Shown here: positions 1 to 11,789 of the stretch, piece after piece
Layout: the number at the start of each line of letters is the position of its first letter
Position numbering within the stretch: position 1 is the first letter of the stretch
NCBI GenBank assembly: GCA_038501785.1
Contig: JBAMJR010000089.1
Location: forward strand, 1,550,501-1,614,500
From: Myoxocephalus aenaeus
Taxonomy: Eukaryota > Chordata > Actinopteri > Perciformes > Cottidae
Direction: 5' to 3'
Length of the DNA stretch: 64,000 nucleotides
Notes under the pieces: generated by a model
The model's input: the letters and a program-made list of their open reading frames with translations, nothing else
The model's database searches: none
What the model was told of the DNA's origin: nothing
Position numbers and translations under genes: made by a program

Positions 1-2055
1 GGAAAATGGATATACAAAGTACTGAAATATCCTCGGGAAGTGGCTTTTTTGTTGTCTTGAGTCAAATAAGAAATGGAGCTGAATGATATATATATGACGC
101 ACACTTGTGGTGGCTACTAGAAAATATATATTCTGTCATGTAATATGTCATGCATCCTTCATGCTGGAAACAAACATGTTGCAGCTATATCCATCGGCCT
201 ACAAGGATCAGTGTGTAGAATTAAGGCGGACGTATTGGCATAACTTGAATATAATATTCATAACTATATTTTCATTAACGCTTGGAAAGAGTGAGCAAGT
301 GGGGGATGGGTATTCAGTTTGTTGCAATTTGCAACCTCACTTCTAAATGCTACTAAGTCTTACACAGTGTTCCACTTCTCTATACTAAGAACATTTTAGC
401 AAGGCATGTACTGGCATAACCACAGCATAATTAAAATAAATTGTTTCTGGATTTGAGATGCACTAATTGGCTCACAACCGAAAGGTTGTCAGCTGATTGG
501 CCATGACTGGTGACTGGCCGACCAGTCTACTTACCTCTTATTTTTTTGCCAGCAAAAAACCCAAGTGCCACATAATGGTTTTTACCTCTCACAGTGGAAA
601 GTGGAGAGACAGTAACGTCCCAGCCTCACACACACGACGTGCACGCCGCACACCCGTTAACATATACGTTGTTAACGGGTAAATTAATACTGAATACTTG
701 TTAACGGTAAATTAATGGGTAAAGGAAGATCACACACCCGTTAACATACCTTAAAGTAATTAGAAGCAAGCATTAAAAGCAAATATTTTGCAACGGTTTA
801 TTCGCACACAGCGCTCATGGAGATGATATCAATCACTGGTCATCATATATGCATATATGCTGACATAACATATTCCAAGCAGTCAAAAAGATGCATTTGA
901 TTTACCACATATTTGGTGTTGCATGAATGTAAAAAATACTGAATTATTAATAGGATTAGTGGTTCCATTTCCTCACACTTACCTTTATTATCATTCATCA
1001 CTGGATGGATTGAGAATACCGATATGTGTGTGAATAGATATCACACTATTACATTAATGTATTTTGCTTTAATCATTCACAGATTATTAATTGACAAGGT
1101 TAGCAGTTGTGACTCAGACGGGGGATACAGAAAACGGTCATCAGTGATAAATGAGATAAATGAGATAAATTCTAAATAAAACTTTTTATTCTCTACATCA
1201 TGTTAATGAGCAAAATCTGTTTTCAGCACAGCAAATTTGCAGAACAATTTGTGACACTAAATAGCAGGCACCCACATCTTTGACTTAGATAATCACCCTC
1301 TAATACTTAGAAAAATATATGTGTACTGTAAAAGTGTGAAGGGACCTACTTCAAAAGATCATAGGATATCTACTCAAAAATGTATTTGAATCATTCTCTT
1401 TTTTCACTATTAACACTCTTTAGACGTTGATGCCATTTTAATTATAGTTCCACTTTACCCACCAGATTAGCAGTAGACAAATGTACACTTAAATCAAGTA
1501 ACAGAAAAACATGGCCACACTAATACGTTACCATTTTAAAACACATATCTTTTTCTGCGGTTTACACTGAGTGTCCACATTAAGTTTGAGTTTTAGAGCA
1601 CCAAAAATGCATACGATTAAAAATGCTCCCGAGGACGAAAACTCCAGGGTACAATCCTACTACTGCCGACATGCGGAGGAAGCAGCTGTTATTAGAGGGA
1701 TTAGTGAGCAGCATGTCCAGCGGCATTATCAGCCCATATGATGGGCATTTGAAGTCATGGTTGGATGGACACAAAACGGAGGACTTTCCCTTTCTTATTA
1801 ATGCTTATTTTGTTCTGCACAACTATTTTAGAGCTGGCTTGAATTCAAAATTATAAAAAGAAGACTACTTCCTTAATGCATACACATGATTCAGGTGGCC
1901 TTCCTTTAAAAAAATAGTTTTTGGGGATCCATTCAGTTGGAGAAACAACAGAAACTGTAAACGAACAAAAGCATTATTAATTGATTCCACTCAGCAGAGC
2001 TAGTGAGAGAACAGACAACAATGAAACCGAGAAGAAATGAATGAGAGTGAAAGTG

Positions 2056-2130
<75 letters not shown>

Positions 2131-3022
2131 ACACTCCAGTGGTGGATGATGGAGGTTACAGTATCTGCCTTTCCAAACAGCCACTACACTCTGCAGGCCA
2201 ACATCACAGCGCTCTGCTCTACTCTGAGCTAGATTACGTTTTAGGAGTGCAAAACAATAAGTGGACAACAAGAGGAATGATATTGAAATTCCACAGGCTC
2301 CAGTCTCCGATTCTGTCTTCCCCTCAACTTTCTTTTCTCTTAAGTGTTCACTGTTGGAAGCCAAAATTAAAAAAAACAATTATAAAATGAATAGGAAAGA
2401 TACAAATTGTTCTCTCTTTTAATTCAATTCATTTCAGTTCAATTCTATTCAAAGAGGCGTTATTGACTGGAGTTTATCCAAATAGTTGGAGAGTAATACA
2501 ATAGCCATGAACATTCACACAACATTATGTATTTGTGTTTGTGGCTCCAGTTGTGGCATGTTGATATTGAGCAGCAAGACATGTATTTTCTCTTTGACTT
2601 TGAGAGTTAATTAAGCTCTTTGAAATTGAAGAGTTGAAAGAGTTGTCAAAGTAAATTGTCCTTATTTTATCTCATACAAAGCTCCTTATTTCATTGAATG
2701 TGTAACATTAGAAGTGCATTTCTGTTTCAGCTTCCCCTATTGAACATGGTTGCCTTGAGTACCAATTTGTGGAGCCTAAGGCAAAGATATGTCTTCTTTT
2801 TAGCTCTGACAGTAGCAAGATATGTGACAGACGCTGCAAATATGTGACTGCAAGTCACAAACTGAGGGACATAACATTTTTTTACCGTGTTATCCACCGT
2901 ATTTGATCCATGATGTGATATTTACACTGTTACTATATTGTTTATATCTCTTAGCAACGTTGATGCCCTGGCCAAATGTTTTTTTAAACGTTCATGCAAA
3001 TAAAAGCACAACAACAAATTCC

Positions 3023-3023
<1 letters not shown>
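1..3023. other. Upstream non-coding DNA, no gene supported
   Basis: AT-rich sequence upstream of gpr83. Short open frames exist but none shows a recognisable domain, start context and splice pattern together. A palindromic CCGTTAAC...GTTAACGG motif recurs around 650-745. An open frame near 1623-1856 ends in a stretch (FPFLINAYFVLHNYF) faintly like the end of a PIF/Harbinger transposase, but it is too short to assign. Confidence 0.5.
2057..2126. repeat. (AC)n microsatellite
   Basis: Uninterrupted AC dinucleotide run of about 35 units, about 1.1 kb upstream of the gpr83 start codon. Confidence 0.97.

Positions 3024-3095
<72 letters not shown>
3024..3095. repeat. (CT)n microsatellite in gpr83 5' region
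   Basis: About 36 CT units ending some 160 bp before the gpr83 start codon, so in the promoter or 5'UTR. A pyrimidine/purine tract here can adopt H-DNA or act as a GAGA-type element; that role is inference. A TTTAAAAA box follows at about 3121. Confidence 0.95.
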
Positions 3096-3099
<4 letters not shown>

Positions 3100-3253
3100 C
3101 CTCACTCTCTTAAAGAAAGGTTTAAAAACAGCAGTCGCGCCGCTGAGTCGCATCACACAACTGTTGCTCACGCTTCAGCCCCTCCACAGTGACTCTGGGG
3201 ACGCAGCAGATTTGCAGCTTTTAGATTAAACTCAAAAGAGAAAAAGTGCTCAA

Positions 3254-3688
3254 ATGAGAGCCGTGTGCGCGTGGTTATGCGTGGTGCTCTGGATGGGCAG
3301 CCCTGCAGCAGCGGGACACAGTCTCAACGACTCCTCACTCCTGGGAGAGGGGATATTTTCCGACGCGGCGCATTTACTTAACGTTTCGAGGCAGTTGAGC
3401 AACCGGACTTCTGGATTTTTCCTCATGGACTTTGACGAGGGGATGCTGGAGGACTGGCGCTCTCTGGCCAGCAAGAAGCGGCGCGACGGGGAGTCGCAGG
3501 ACGGCGGAGTCAAGGCGCTGCTGGTGGCCGCTTACTCTCTGATCATTGTGATCTCCTTGTTCGGGAACACTCTCGTGTGCCATGTGGTGATCAAAAACAA
3601 GCGCACCCTGTCCGCCACCAGCTTGTTTATTATGAACCTCGCTGTGGCCGATATCTTCATCACTGTCCTCAATACGCCATTTACCCTG
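3254..3688 (+). CDS. gpr83: gpr83 exon 1 (G-protein-coupled receptor 83)
   Basis: First coding exon, 145 codons, of a class A neuropeptide-type receptor of the plasma membrane. The start ATG opens a hydrophobic signal peptide (about residues 1-21). The extracellular tail has three N-glycosylation sequons (N25, N43, N50) and a tetrabasic KKRR (74-77), a candidate convertase site. TM1 spans about 88-113 with the GN pair (N105), and TM2 carries the LAVAD aspartate (D133). The exon stops after NTPFTL at a GT donor (3689), phase 0. Exons 1-4 join to 468 codons; mammalian GPR83 is about 423 residues, and the extra length lies in both tails. Assignment rests on the NKRxxSATSLFIxNLAVADI block plus the exon 4 C-terminus. 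Which teleost paralogue this is cannot be decided here. Confidence 0.93.
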
Positions 3689-3774
3689 GTAGGAGCACCT
3701 TTCACCTTGAATAGGGTTGGGAACTATACGCACTGATGAGAATAGCCAATAGCACAGCCCAAAACAGTCTGTTG

Positions 3775-4025
3775 GGCTCCTTGTGTCTTTACGAAGCAAA
3801 GACAGGAAGAAATATTCAGACCTTTTACTTTGGTAAAAGTGGCAGTATAGGCTACTACATGTAATAATGTTTTGTTACAAGCATTCAACATATCTTTACA
3901 CATACGAATGGATCCACATCAATACATATGTAAAGTACTGAAAAGGAAATACTTAAGTTAAGTACAAGTACTTAAAACTTGCACTTACAGTACTTGAGTA
4001 AATGCACTTATACTTTCCACCACAT
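3775..4025. repeat. MITE-like dispersed repeat fragment in gpr83 intron 1
   Basis: Runs of ACTTAAGTTAAGTACAAGT and a terminus reading ACTTTCCACCAC match the style of a very common fish short repeat; the opposite end of such a repeat (GGTGGAAAGT) appears at 4979. Ends are not sharply defined. Confidence 0.5.
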
Positions 4026-4243
4026 ACATGCAGTGTGTGTGTGTGTGTGTTTTACCCGTCTTATGGGGACAGACATCTCTTTACACAGTGACATTGTCAT
4101 CTTTAAAAAGGGACAACATGCAGGCCCCCCTGAGGTAAATCGTTACATTTCAGGGTGAAGACTTGGTTTAAGGTGTAAGGGTTAAGATTAGGATTAAGCG
4201 AGTAGTGGTTCAGGTTGATCTCCAGTAAATCCAGTAAACAATG

Positions 4244-4247
<4 letters not shown>

Positions 4248-4327
<80 letters not shown>

Positions 4328-4328
4328 G

Positions 4329-4417
<89 letters not shown>
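4248..4417. repeat. (GT)n-(GA)n compound microsatellite
   Basis: GT repeat at 4248-4374, with a GCGTGTGTAG interruption near 4322, passes directly into a GA repeat at 4375-4417. It lies in gpr83 intron 1, about 208 bp before exon 2. Confidence 0.97.
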
Positions 4418-4419
<2 letters not shown>

Positions 4420-4625
4420 CTGGGTTCTGGGTTTATTACTTGCTTTGACACAGACACTTTGACATCAGATTCCAAGCCTGTATACGAATCAGGCACAGCT
4501 TCATGAATGTTTCAGTGACTTAGTCAATCATCACAGGAACTGACTTTAACAGTGTCAGTTAAGGTATTGATGGATTGATGAGGCTGGTAATTTGTGCATG
4601 ACCTATTGTGGGTGTGTTCCCTCAG

Positions 4626-4751
4626 GTCCGGTTTGTGAACAGCACCTGGATGTTTGGGAGGACAATGTGTCACATCAGCCGCTTTGTACAGTACTGCTCC
4701 CTGCACGTCTCTACGCTCACCCTCACCGCCATCGCATTGGACCGTCGGCAG
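4626..4751 (+). CDS. gpr83: gpr83 exon 2
   Basis: 42 codons (residues 146-187), flanked by a CCCTCAG acceptor and a GTTTGT donor, phase 0 on both sides. It encodes extracellular loop 1 with sequon NST (150), the conserved TM3 cysteine C160 (disulfide partner C240 in exon 4), and TM3 ending ALDRRQ. The DRY box therefore reads D-R-R (184-186); from memory mammalian GPR83 also departs from Tyr here (DRH), so the variation fits the subfamily. The exon is too short to recognise as a gene on its own; it was found by matching the receptor fold between exons 1 and 3. Confidence 0.93.
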
Positions 4752-4975
4752 GTTTGTCTACAGCAGGACACGAAGCAGTGACGCTCTTCTGTCCCTGGAA
4801 AGCATCAAAGCTTGATATGTTTGTGTGATGTACAGAGAACTATAAAGTGAAGTTATGTCATGAAGGTGAATGTTTTAGCTGGAAGGTGGGCTCTATATTC
4901 TGTTAATAAAAAAGTAATGCAAGGCTTGATAAAATGAGTTTTTAGCCTGCCATAAAGTCCAATTTGATCCTCAGC

Positions 4976-5160
4976 AGTGGTGGAAAGTGAGTGAGATTAT
5001 ATACTGTGCTTAAGTAGATTTTGAGGTACAGTTACTTTACTTGAACGTTTCTATTTTCTGACATGTACCACATTTCAGAGAGAATGATTGTACTTTTTAC
5101 TTCACTACATTTATCTGACAGTGTTAGTTACGAGTTCCTTTTCAGATTAGGATTAAAAAA
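4976..5160. repeat. MITE-like dispersed repeat in gpr83 intron 2
   Basis: Begins GTGGTGGAAAGTGAGTGAG and runs through TACTTTTTACTTCACTACA and ATCTGACAGTGTTAGTTAC. This is the profile of a short interspersed DNA-transposon derivative frequent in fish genomes. The 3' end is unclear. Confidence 0.6.
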
Positions 5161-5664
5161 TATATACTGTACATTTCCTAAAATTAAACCAGTGGTTTCA
5201 CAAAAAAACTAGAACAAAAACAAGAGCAAGAACAAGCATATACTATCTTTTAAGTATCCTGGTCCCCTCTATGAGCTGTGTGTCACAGCAGCTGCTGCAG
5301 CTCCAACCTCTGACCGTTTTGATAAATGTGCAACATAAATTGAGTATTTCTGCAGCTACAACTTGAGTTGTCTCGCTGTATCTGAAGGTAACGGTGAAAT
5401 TGTTCCCCCCCTCTACTCCTCTCACCATAGCAAAATGTTCACGGCAGAGATGCCTGGGAACATGTTCAGGGGAGTGATCTGGTTTTACAACTGTGTCTGA
5501 AATCGTTCATTGACGTTTCCTTATATGAATTAGAGCAAAGCAGAGTTTGCACAGTGAACTCCCAACGCCAAAAAATCTATCAACAAAATACACTCCACAT
5601 GATAAGCCTTCATGGGGTACTACAGAATACTTTCTGTACTGCCGAATACAGAATAGTATTCCAG

Positions 5665-8600
5665 TAGGGCTGCAACTAACGATTATTTTAATAATTGATT
5701 AATCGGTTGATTATTTTTTCGATTAATCGATGAATCGGATAAAAAAAAAAAATCAAAAAATAATAATCAAAAAAGCATTAATTTCCAACCTTTTATTCAA
5801 AAACAGAACTGACAGTGCAAAACATCTTCAGAAATTGCACAAACAGGTTGCTCCTTGAACATCCCTGAGCTGTTAATTAAAAAAATAAAAATAAAAATGG
5901 ACTACACAAAAAACATACACATGTATGCTTTACATCTGCCTCCTTGGAGCAGAGGCTGCATTTAGCATACTCTGTTTTATCAATATGTATGAAACACTGG
6001 GACAGTTGGAAGCTGTACTGCTCCTCTCACGTCTGTTTTCACCTGCACTTTCCTTAAACTATTTCATTCACATCATCTTATCAATATCTGGTCCTCTTAT
6101 GAACACGACATCACGTTGTTGGCTAACCCCAACTACGATTCATTCTACTTTGAGTAAAAAAATTAAAACCTGCAGCCAGATCCGCCGGTGTGCCGGTTTA
6201 ACGTTAACGAGTGACAGCATGAACTGTATGGAGGACCGTAAATGACTTAATTATAAATCAATAAATGCAGGAATAAATACAGGAATAAATAAATAAATGC
6301 ATAAATAAATGTATAAATAAATAAATAAATACAGGAATAAATAAATAAATGCTTAAATAAATGTATAAATAAATAAATAAATACAGGAATATATAAATGT
6401 AAGTTATACCTAAACAGGACATCATTAAATAAATCTATTTCTACATTTCTGTATTTCTTCATTTGTTTATGCCTGCATTTATGTGTCCACACGTATTTCT
6501 ACATTTATTTATTTCTGTATTTCTGTGTCCTTGTATGCAAATGAGCTGGGGCGGTCTGAACCTCATTGTTAAACAGGATTAGTCAAGTAGGAGAGCCAGA
6601 CAGAAGCAATCGATCCCTGGCACATGGCCCCTGTAGATGAAGTCAAAAAGCTGTCTAGGCTAGGGTGACCATATCCATAACACCAAAAAGGAGGACACTA
6701 TGCAGTATTTTGTGAGGCTGTGAATAATTGCACAGGAGGGGTGCAGTTTGATTTTATTAAGTGTGAAGAGAGATGTGAGCCCTTTTTACTGTAATTGATC
6801 TCCTTGGAGCAGGCCTGGCCAACCCACGGCTCCCGAGCCGCATGCGGCTCTTTGCCTGGTTTCATGCGGCTCTTACGTTCATATCGAAGTTTGTGTTTGT
6901 GTTATTTATTAAATCTTTTTATTGATTTTGCAAATACTACGTCGACCCATTTAAGGCGGAGACAGGCTGTTCGAAAGCCCCGCTAGTCACAGCTTCTCTG
7001 ACGCACCTTGAAATATTTCGTCAAACTTCTCCTCAGACCTCAATGCTTATAGTGTGAATTACACCATCAGTAGCTTGAGGCTGTGGAGTGGTCCAGGCTT
7101 TCTTCTTGCAGAGCGTTTGATGAAGCGCTCTCTCTCTCTCTCTCTCTCTCTCTTCATTAAACATGACAAACGTCAGTAAACAGCTGGACAAGGCTTTGAA
7201 ATCACGGATTTCGTGAGTTTTTAGTTTGTATATTTTTTAGGAAACGTCGGACCAGTTGCGACGTAATGTTTTCAGCGGCGCTAATGTTGTGGTTCATTTA
7301 TCACCAAACAACGTCGGGGGATTTCACAAACACATCATCACCTGTTTGTCTGATGCTGCGGGTCAGAGCAGAAGTAGCTTCACCCGTTTAGCGCTCAGCG
7401 CTGCATGAGCACTACGTGGAGGAGGAGGAGGAGGAGCCCCCCTCCTCCTCCTCCTCCTCCTCCTGTCGGGGCGAAATTCTCACAATAACTCAAGTAAATG
7501 CCCCGTCAGATATCAAACACATTTGGGGGGAATTTTTATCCTTAAATACTGATGAATGAAGAAAAACATTGGGCTCCAGCAGAAGGGGCACTTTTCTCAT
7601 CCAGGGCAAAAGGGCAGGTTGAGCACCACTAGGGATCAGCGGATCATTTCTAAAAGTCCTGCCGGGATCAGGCTGCTCTCGCCGGGCAGCACAGCGCTGA
7701 CGGCCCGGTGATGCGGGACTCACGGTCCCTCAGCAGGAACTCAACTGGTCGGCGTATCTTTTTAAGTCGGCTGATTCTTGAATAACCGATCACAGATTTG
7801 ATGCTTAAACAACTAACTTCTCGCCTGAAAACATCCTAAAAGTACATGTTGTGACTCAACAACAGTAGTATTCAGAGAACATCAACGTTCAGTTTTGAGT
7901 TTCCTCATCAAGTACAGAGAAGAACGCGTATTGAGAAACGGCCGCTGGAGACATCTTAACGCTGATTGGCCAAGACTTATCAAAGATCTTCTATTATGAA
8001 GATCACGACCACTCCAATCTCAGAAACGCTGGCCGGCCAGTTCACATATTTTAATTTCAAAACGGCGAATTTCGCCGTAAGGTGACAAGTTTGCAGGTCT
8101 GCAAAAAGGAGGACAAATACGCGTCCGGCTTGATGCTGCGCCGGACGCCGGACAGGGCATTGAAAATCCAGACTTCTGCTAACGGTTAGCTGAGCTTGCC
8201 AACTTCAACAACATGTGAAGGCAGAAGTAGTAGAGCACAACATAGCAGGAGCGATCACACTCCTGTGACCAATCATGCTTTAGACAGAGGTTCGGACCGC
8301 CCCACCTCATTTGCATACAAGAACACAGAAATACAAGGCATAAATAAATGTATAAATACGTGTGGACACATAAATACAGGCATACATAAATGAATAAATA
8401 CAGAACTGTAGAAATAGATTTATTTAATGATGTCCTGTTTAGGTATAACTTATATTTATATATTCCTGTATTTATTTATTTATTTATACATTTATTTAAG
8501 CATTTATTTATTTATTACTGCATTTATTTATACATTTATTTAAGCATTTATTTATTTATTCCTGTATTTATTCCTGCATTTACTTATTTATTTATACTTA

Positions 8601-8965
8601 AGTCATTTTCAGTCCTCCATAAGCCTGAACCAGACCGGGGGTTACGGCATGTTTCATCACGTTACGGTTTTTTACAAGCAAGACTGAACTGTAACGGAAC
8701 ATAAAGTAACTTTAACGGCAATACACAACCAAACACGTTAGCTAACGTGATAGCAAGCCGACTAGTTTCCATTAAAAACAAGTTTGAGGGAAACAAAGAC
8801 GCTGTAGACATCTTAACGCTGATTGGCCAAGACTCGACACGTCACATCAAAGATATTTTATTTGAGAAGATCACAACCTCAGCTTTTCTCCTCGTCTCAC
8901 TCCAATCTCAGAAACGCTGGCGGCCAGTTGCTCTGCGATTTTATCGATTCGTTGTTGCAGCCCTA
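5665..8965. mobile_element. hAT-type non-autonomous transposon hosting a foldback element
   Basis: Terminal inverted repeats TAGGGCTGCAAC (5665) and GTTGCAGCCCTA (ending 8965). They are flanked by 8-bp duplications TATTCCAG (5657-5664) and GATTCCAG (8966-8973), 7 of 8 matching. An 8-bp duplication and TAGGG-type ends point to the hAT superfamily. Just inside the left end is a self-complementary block rich in ATTAATCG; the right end has ATTTTATCGATTCG. No transposase frame is visible. The interior is largely the foldback element at 6227-8621. Lies in gpr83 intron 2. Confidence 0.87.
6227..8621. mobile_element. Foldback (long-TIR) transposon, copy 1
   Basis: Inverted ends TATGGAGGAC...GTCCTCCATA continue into about 330 bp of inverted arms. 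Each arm holds an AATAAATAAATGC-type tandem array and then a GGGGCGGTCTGAACCT / AGGTTCGGACCGCCCC segment. The core contains a GAGCCGCATGCGGCTC palindrome (6835), a TAGGGTGACCATAT motif (6662) and a GGA/TCC palindrome at 7421-7463. It is the reverse complement of the copy at 28132-30965. The roughly 430 bp at 7040-7470 is absent from copy 2. The element could use a TA target: TA flanks the TGGAGG/CCTCCA core on both sides. No ORF with a known domain was seen. Confidence 0.85.
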
Positions 8966-9125
8966 GATTCCAGACTTGCATTAATCATAATTTTGTCTTA
9001 CTGCCGCAGGTGTAGTTTTTTTATGTATTGTGGTATTTTTTCTAAGCAAGTAGTGCATATCTTAACACTACATTTTTTTAAATTTCAGAGTCACAAGACA
9101 ATCTCATCTCAAAGTCCATTTAGCT

Positions 9126-9330
9126 AGGGTGACCAGACGTCCTCTTTTTCCCGGACATGTCCTCTTTTCGAGACCTAAAAAAAGCGTCCGGCAGGGATTC
9201 CAAAAACGTCCGGGATTTTGCTACGTCGGGGAAAATAGTTATTACCCCCTTACAAGTTTTGGAAATGGTACGTCCGGGAAAATAGTTATTACCCCCTTAC
9301 AAGTTTTGGAAATGGTATCTCCCTCACGTT
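9126..9330. mobile_element. hAT-like terminal fragment with 47-bp tandem duplication
   Basis: TAGGGTGACCAGACGTCCTC resembles the end of a family of fish hAT elements; the matching right end was not found. Downstream, a block running from GTCGGGGAAAATAGTTATTA to TTGGAAATGGTA is repeated head to tail (about 9223-9269 and 9271-9317). Confidence 0.55.
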
Positions 9331-9401
9331 CCACCTTCTTGCGCAAGCTCTGACTGTAGAGAGAACTGTCATTGGTCGACCGATCTCAACGTAAATGTAA
9401 G

Positions 9402-9438
9402 TTATTTTGTATGCCAACAACGTTGGCATACAAAATAA
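9402..9438. repeat. Perfect 17-bp inverted repeat (hairpin)
   Basis: TTATTTTGTATGCCAAC, a 3-base spacer AAC, then GTTGGCATACAAAATAA. The arms match perfectly. It sits in gpr83 intron 2 between two transposon remnants. Confidence 0.95.
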
Positions 9439-9722
9439 GAGTTGACAAAAATGTTAAATGTTAAAAAATGCTAAACGCAATGCTTAACTTCCAGTGCAGA
9501 TAACTCACACATCCACACATTGCTGATGGTTTCTCTTGTTCATTTTAGTTTGTGTAGTTTAATTAAAGGACATTGTTGAACTATTTATCTTGCAAGGGAG
9601 TCGTTGTCACTCTCCTTGAGCCAGTTTGCAATTATGTGGTTCAAATAATTAAAACAAAAAATAGGTAAAAAACTCAAATAAAATGGCAAAAAGTGGATGT
9701 AGTGAACTACAGTATATTAGGC

Positions 9723-10886
9723 CAACCCTGTCTCCTAAAAATTATGTTCCCCCAGAACTAACACGCATTCCCAATTACGTTTGATCAGAAACGTATCTCC
9801 TCCCTGATTATGTTTGTGTTTGACGTATTACACATACGTTGATTATACACGTATACGTTGATTAAACACGTATGTTGATTATACACGTATTTTTGTTTGA
9901 TTGTTTTTATGTTTGTGTTTGACGTATTACAAATACGTTTATAATCGTGTGTTTGTGTTATCGTTTTCTTGCTTTATTTAAGCATATTTACATTTTTAAA
10001 CTCTGCGGAGAAAAAAGAAAGGAGGGGCGGGGTGAGGCCAGTGACGGCCGGCCGCACTGGGAGCCCGAGAGTCGGCCGCACCGGGAGCCCGAGAGTCGGC
10101 CGCACCGGGAGCCGAAGACCGTTTGCCCGCCGTTGTTAGGCCGGTAACGGGCCGGTCTTCAGACCGCTTGCACCGGGGCTCGGTCTTCAGACCGCTTGGC
10201 CGCCGCCGTTAGGCCGGCGGTAACAGCCTCCTTCGCGCCGGCTCCGGTCTTCTCTGAGTCGGGTTGTTTGTGAATGCAGCCCAAAGTGTGTGATCAACTC
10301 CATCTAGTGCAGTAAACCACTGCGATCATCAGCAGACACTCGGATCTCTGTGGTCACATCAAGTGCAGAATCTGAAGTGAAAAATATTCAAACGGGCGGA
10401 AGGAGTCACGGGACCCAACATCCGGTTTTCAAAATACTAACTGATATGAATGTGTTCAGAACATTTCAGACCACATCCACACATCTTAACTGTACTGGTC
10501 TTACAGAAATGTTGTAATGTGTCAAACACAACGGACTGTTACAGTTAAGATGTGTGGATGTGGTCCCCGCCCCTCTTTTCTTTTTTCTCCGCAGAGTTTA
10601 AAAATGTAAATATGCTTAAATAAATGCTTAAATAAAGCAAGAAAACAATAACACAAACACACGATTATAAACGTATTTGTAATACGTCAAACACAAACAT
10701 AAAAACAATCAAACAAAAATACGTGTATAATCAACATACGTGTTTAATCAACGTATACCTGTATAATCAACGTATGTGTAATACGTCAAACACAAACATA
10801 ATAAGGGAGGAGATACGTTTCTGATCAAACGTAATTGGGAATGCGTGTTAGTTCTGGGGGAACGTAATTTTTAGGAGACAGGGTTG
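9723..10886. mobile_element. Foldback transposon with CAACCCTG ends
   Basis: Inverted ends CAACCCTGTCTCCTAAAAAT and its complement near 10867-10886, flanked by the 7-bp duplication ATTAGGC (9716-9722 and 10887-10893). The arms extend about 330 bp and carry repeated AATCAACGTAT / ATACGTTGATT motifs. The centre is GC-rich with tandem GAGTCGGCCGCACCGGGAGCC-type units (10040-10110), and a second internal palindrome lies at about 10474-10564. No ORF is recognised. A diverged, left-truncated relative lies at 43778-44534. Confidence 0.9.
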
Positions 10887-11203
10887 ATTAGGCATAGACA
10901 GTGAAAACAAATACAATGCCCAACCCATAATGTGTCAATGCCACATACAGCAGTGGTAAAAAGCCTACCAAATCTACAAAATATATTTGGCCCAAAATGT
11001 TCTCAAATCTACTGTAGGTATTTAACAAGCTTGTGTAATTTCCAATAAACTTAAACATTTCAATCACATAGAATCAATGATTGGCATCTCAAACACTAGT
11101 GTGTAGCAGTCTAATAAGTACTAATGCCATGCTGACAAAAACAATAGTATTTTAATACAAGCATCAAACTCGGCATTGTTTCGTAAGAGTGAAGAAACTG
11201 ACA

Positions 11204-11245
11204 TTCTTCTTCTTCTTCTTCTTCTTCTTCTTCTTCTTCTTCTTC
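11204..11245. repeat. (TTC)n microsatellite
   Basis: About 14 TTC units in gpr83 intron 2. The open frames over it are just poly-Phe or poly-Arg shadows. Confidence 0.95.
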
Positions 11246-11789
11246 CTCGAAAATATCCGAGAACCTCTTGCTGAGCTATGTTTTCATTCTTTTTTACGAC
11301 CATTCACAACTAATTTTTTTCCCTTTGTGCTTAGCTTTGCAGGAGACCAGTGTCCACCAAAGCCCACTCAAAAAACAAATGTATTTTAGTATGCAGGCAT
11401 ATGGAATACTCTGAATACACAGTTTAGATTCACATCTTGCAAGACACGGCTACAGTGTGCTCCCAGTGACACTGTCCATATGCTACTGAATTCAAAGGGA
11501 GCGACATTGTTGAGATGGAGAATAATGATTTCAAGTAAATATTTCAGTCTTCCCATGAGATCAGAGATGTGGTTGTATCTCTGAATGTCAAGTCTACAGC
11601 ATTCTGGCTATATTTACAGTCAGTTAAAGGTAAGGGACAAGGGGCAAGTCTGTGACTTAAATGTCGATGTGTGACAACTATCACATTGCAATAGCAATGA
11701 AAGTACATTCTCTCTTTCTGCCCCATTAGTCCAGCATGTGACCCTCCTCTGTTATATTTTAGTCTTTGCTGTACAGATTCCAAAAGATG

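Noticed and set aside
2041..2232. His/Thr or Cys/Val repeat frames over AC/GT runs (also at 4252, 15220 and 61796)
   Set aside because: Pure microsatellite translations.
3374..3799. 141-codon minus-strand frame over gpr83 exon 1
   Set aside because: Antisense shadow of a well-supported receptor exon.
6247..6492. Tyr/Ile/Leu/Phe-rich open frames in the foldback arms (also 8390-8704 and 30626-30887)
   Set aside because: They are translations of ATTTATTT-type arrays with no domain, repeated in each arm.
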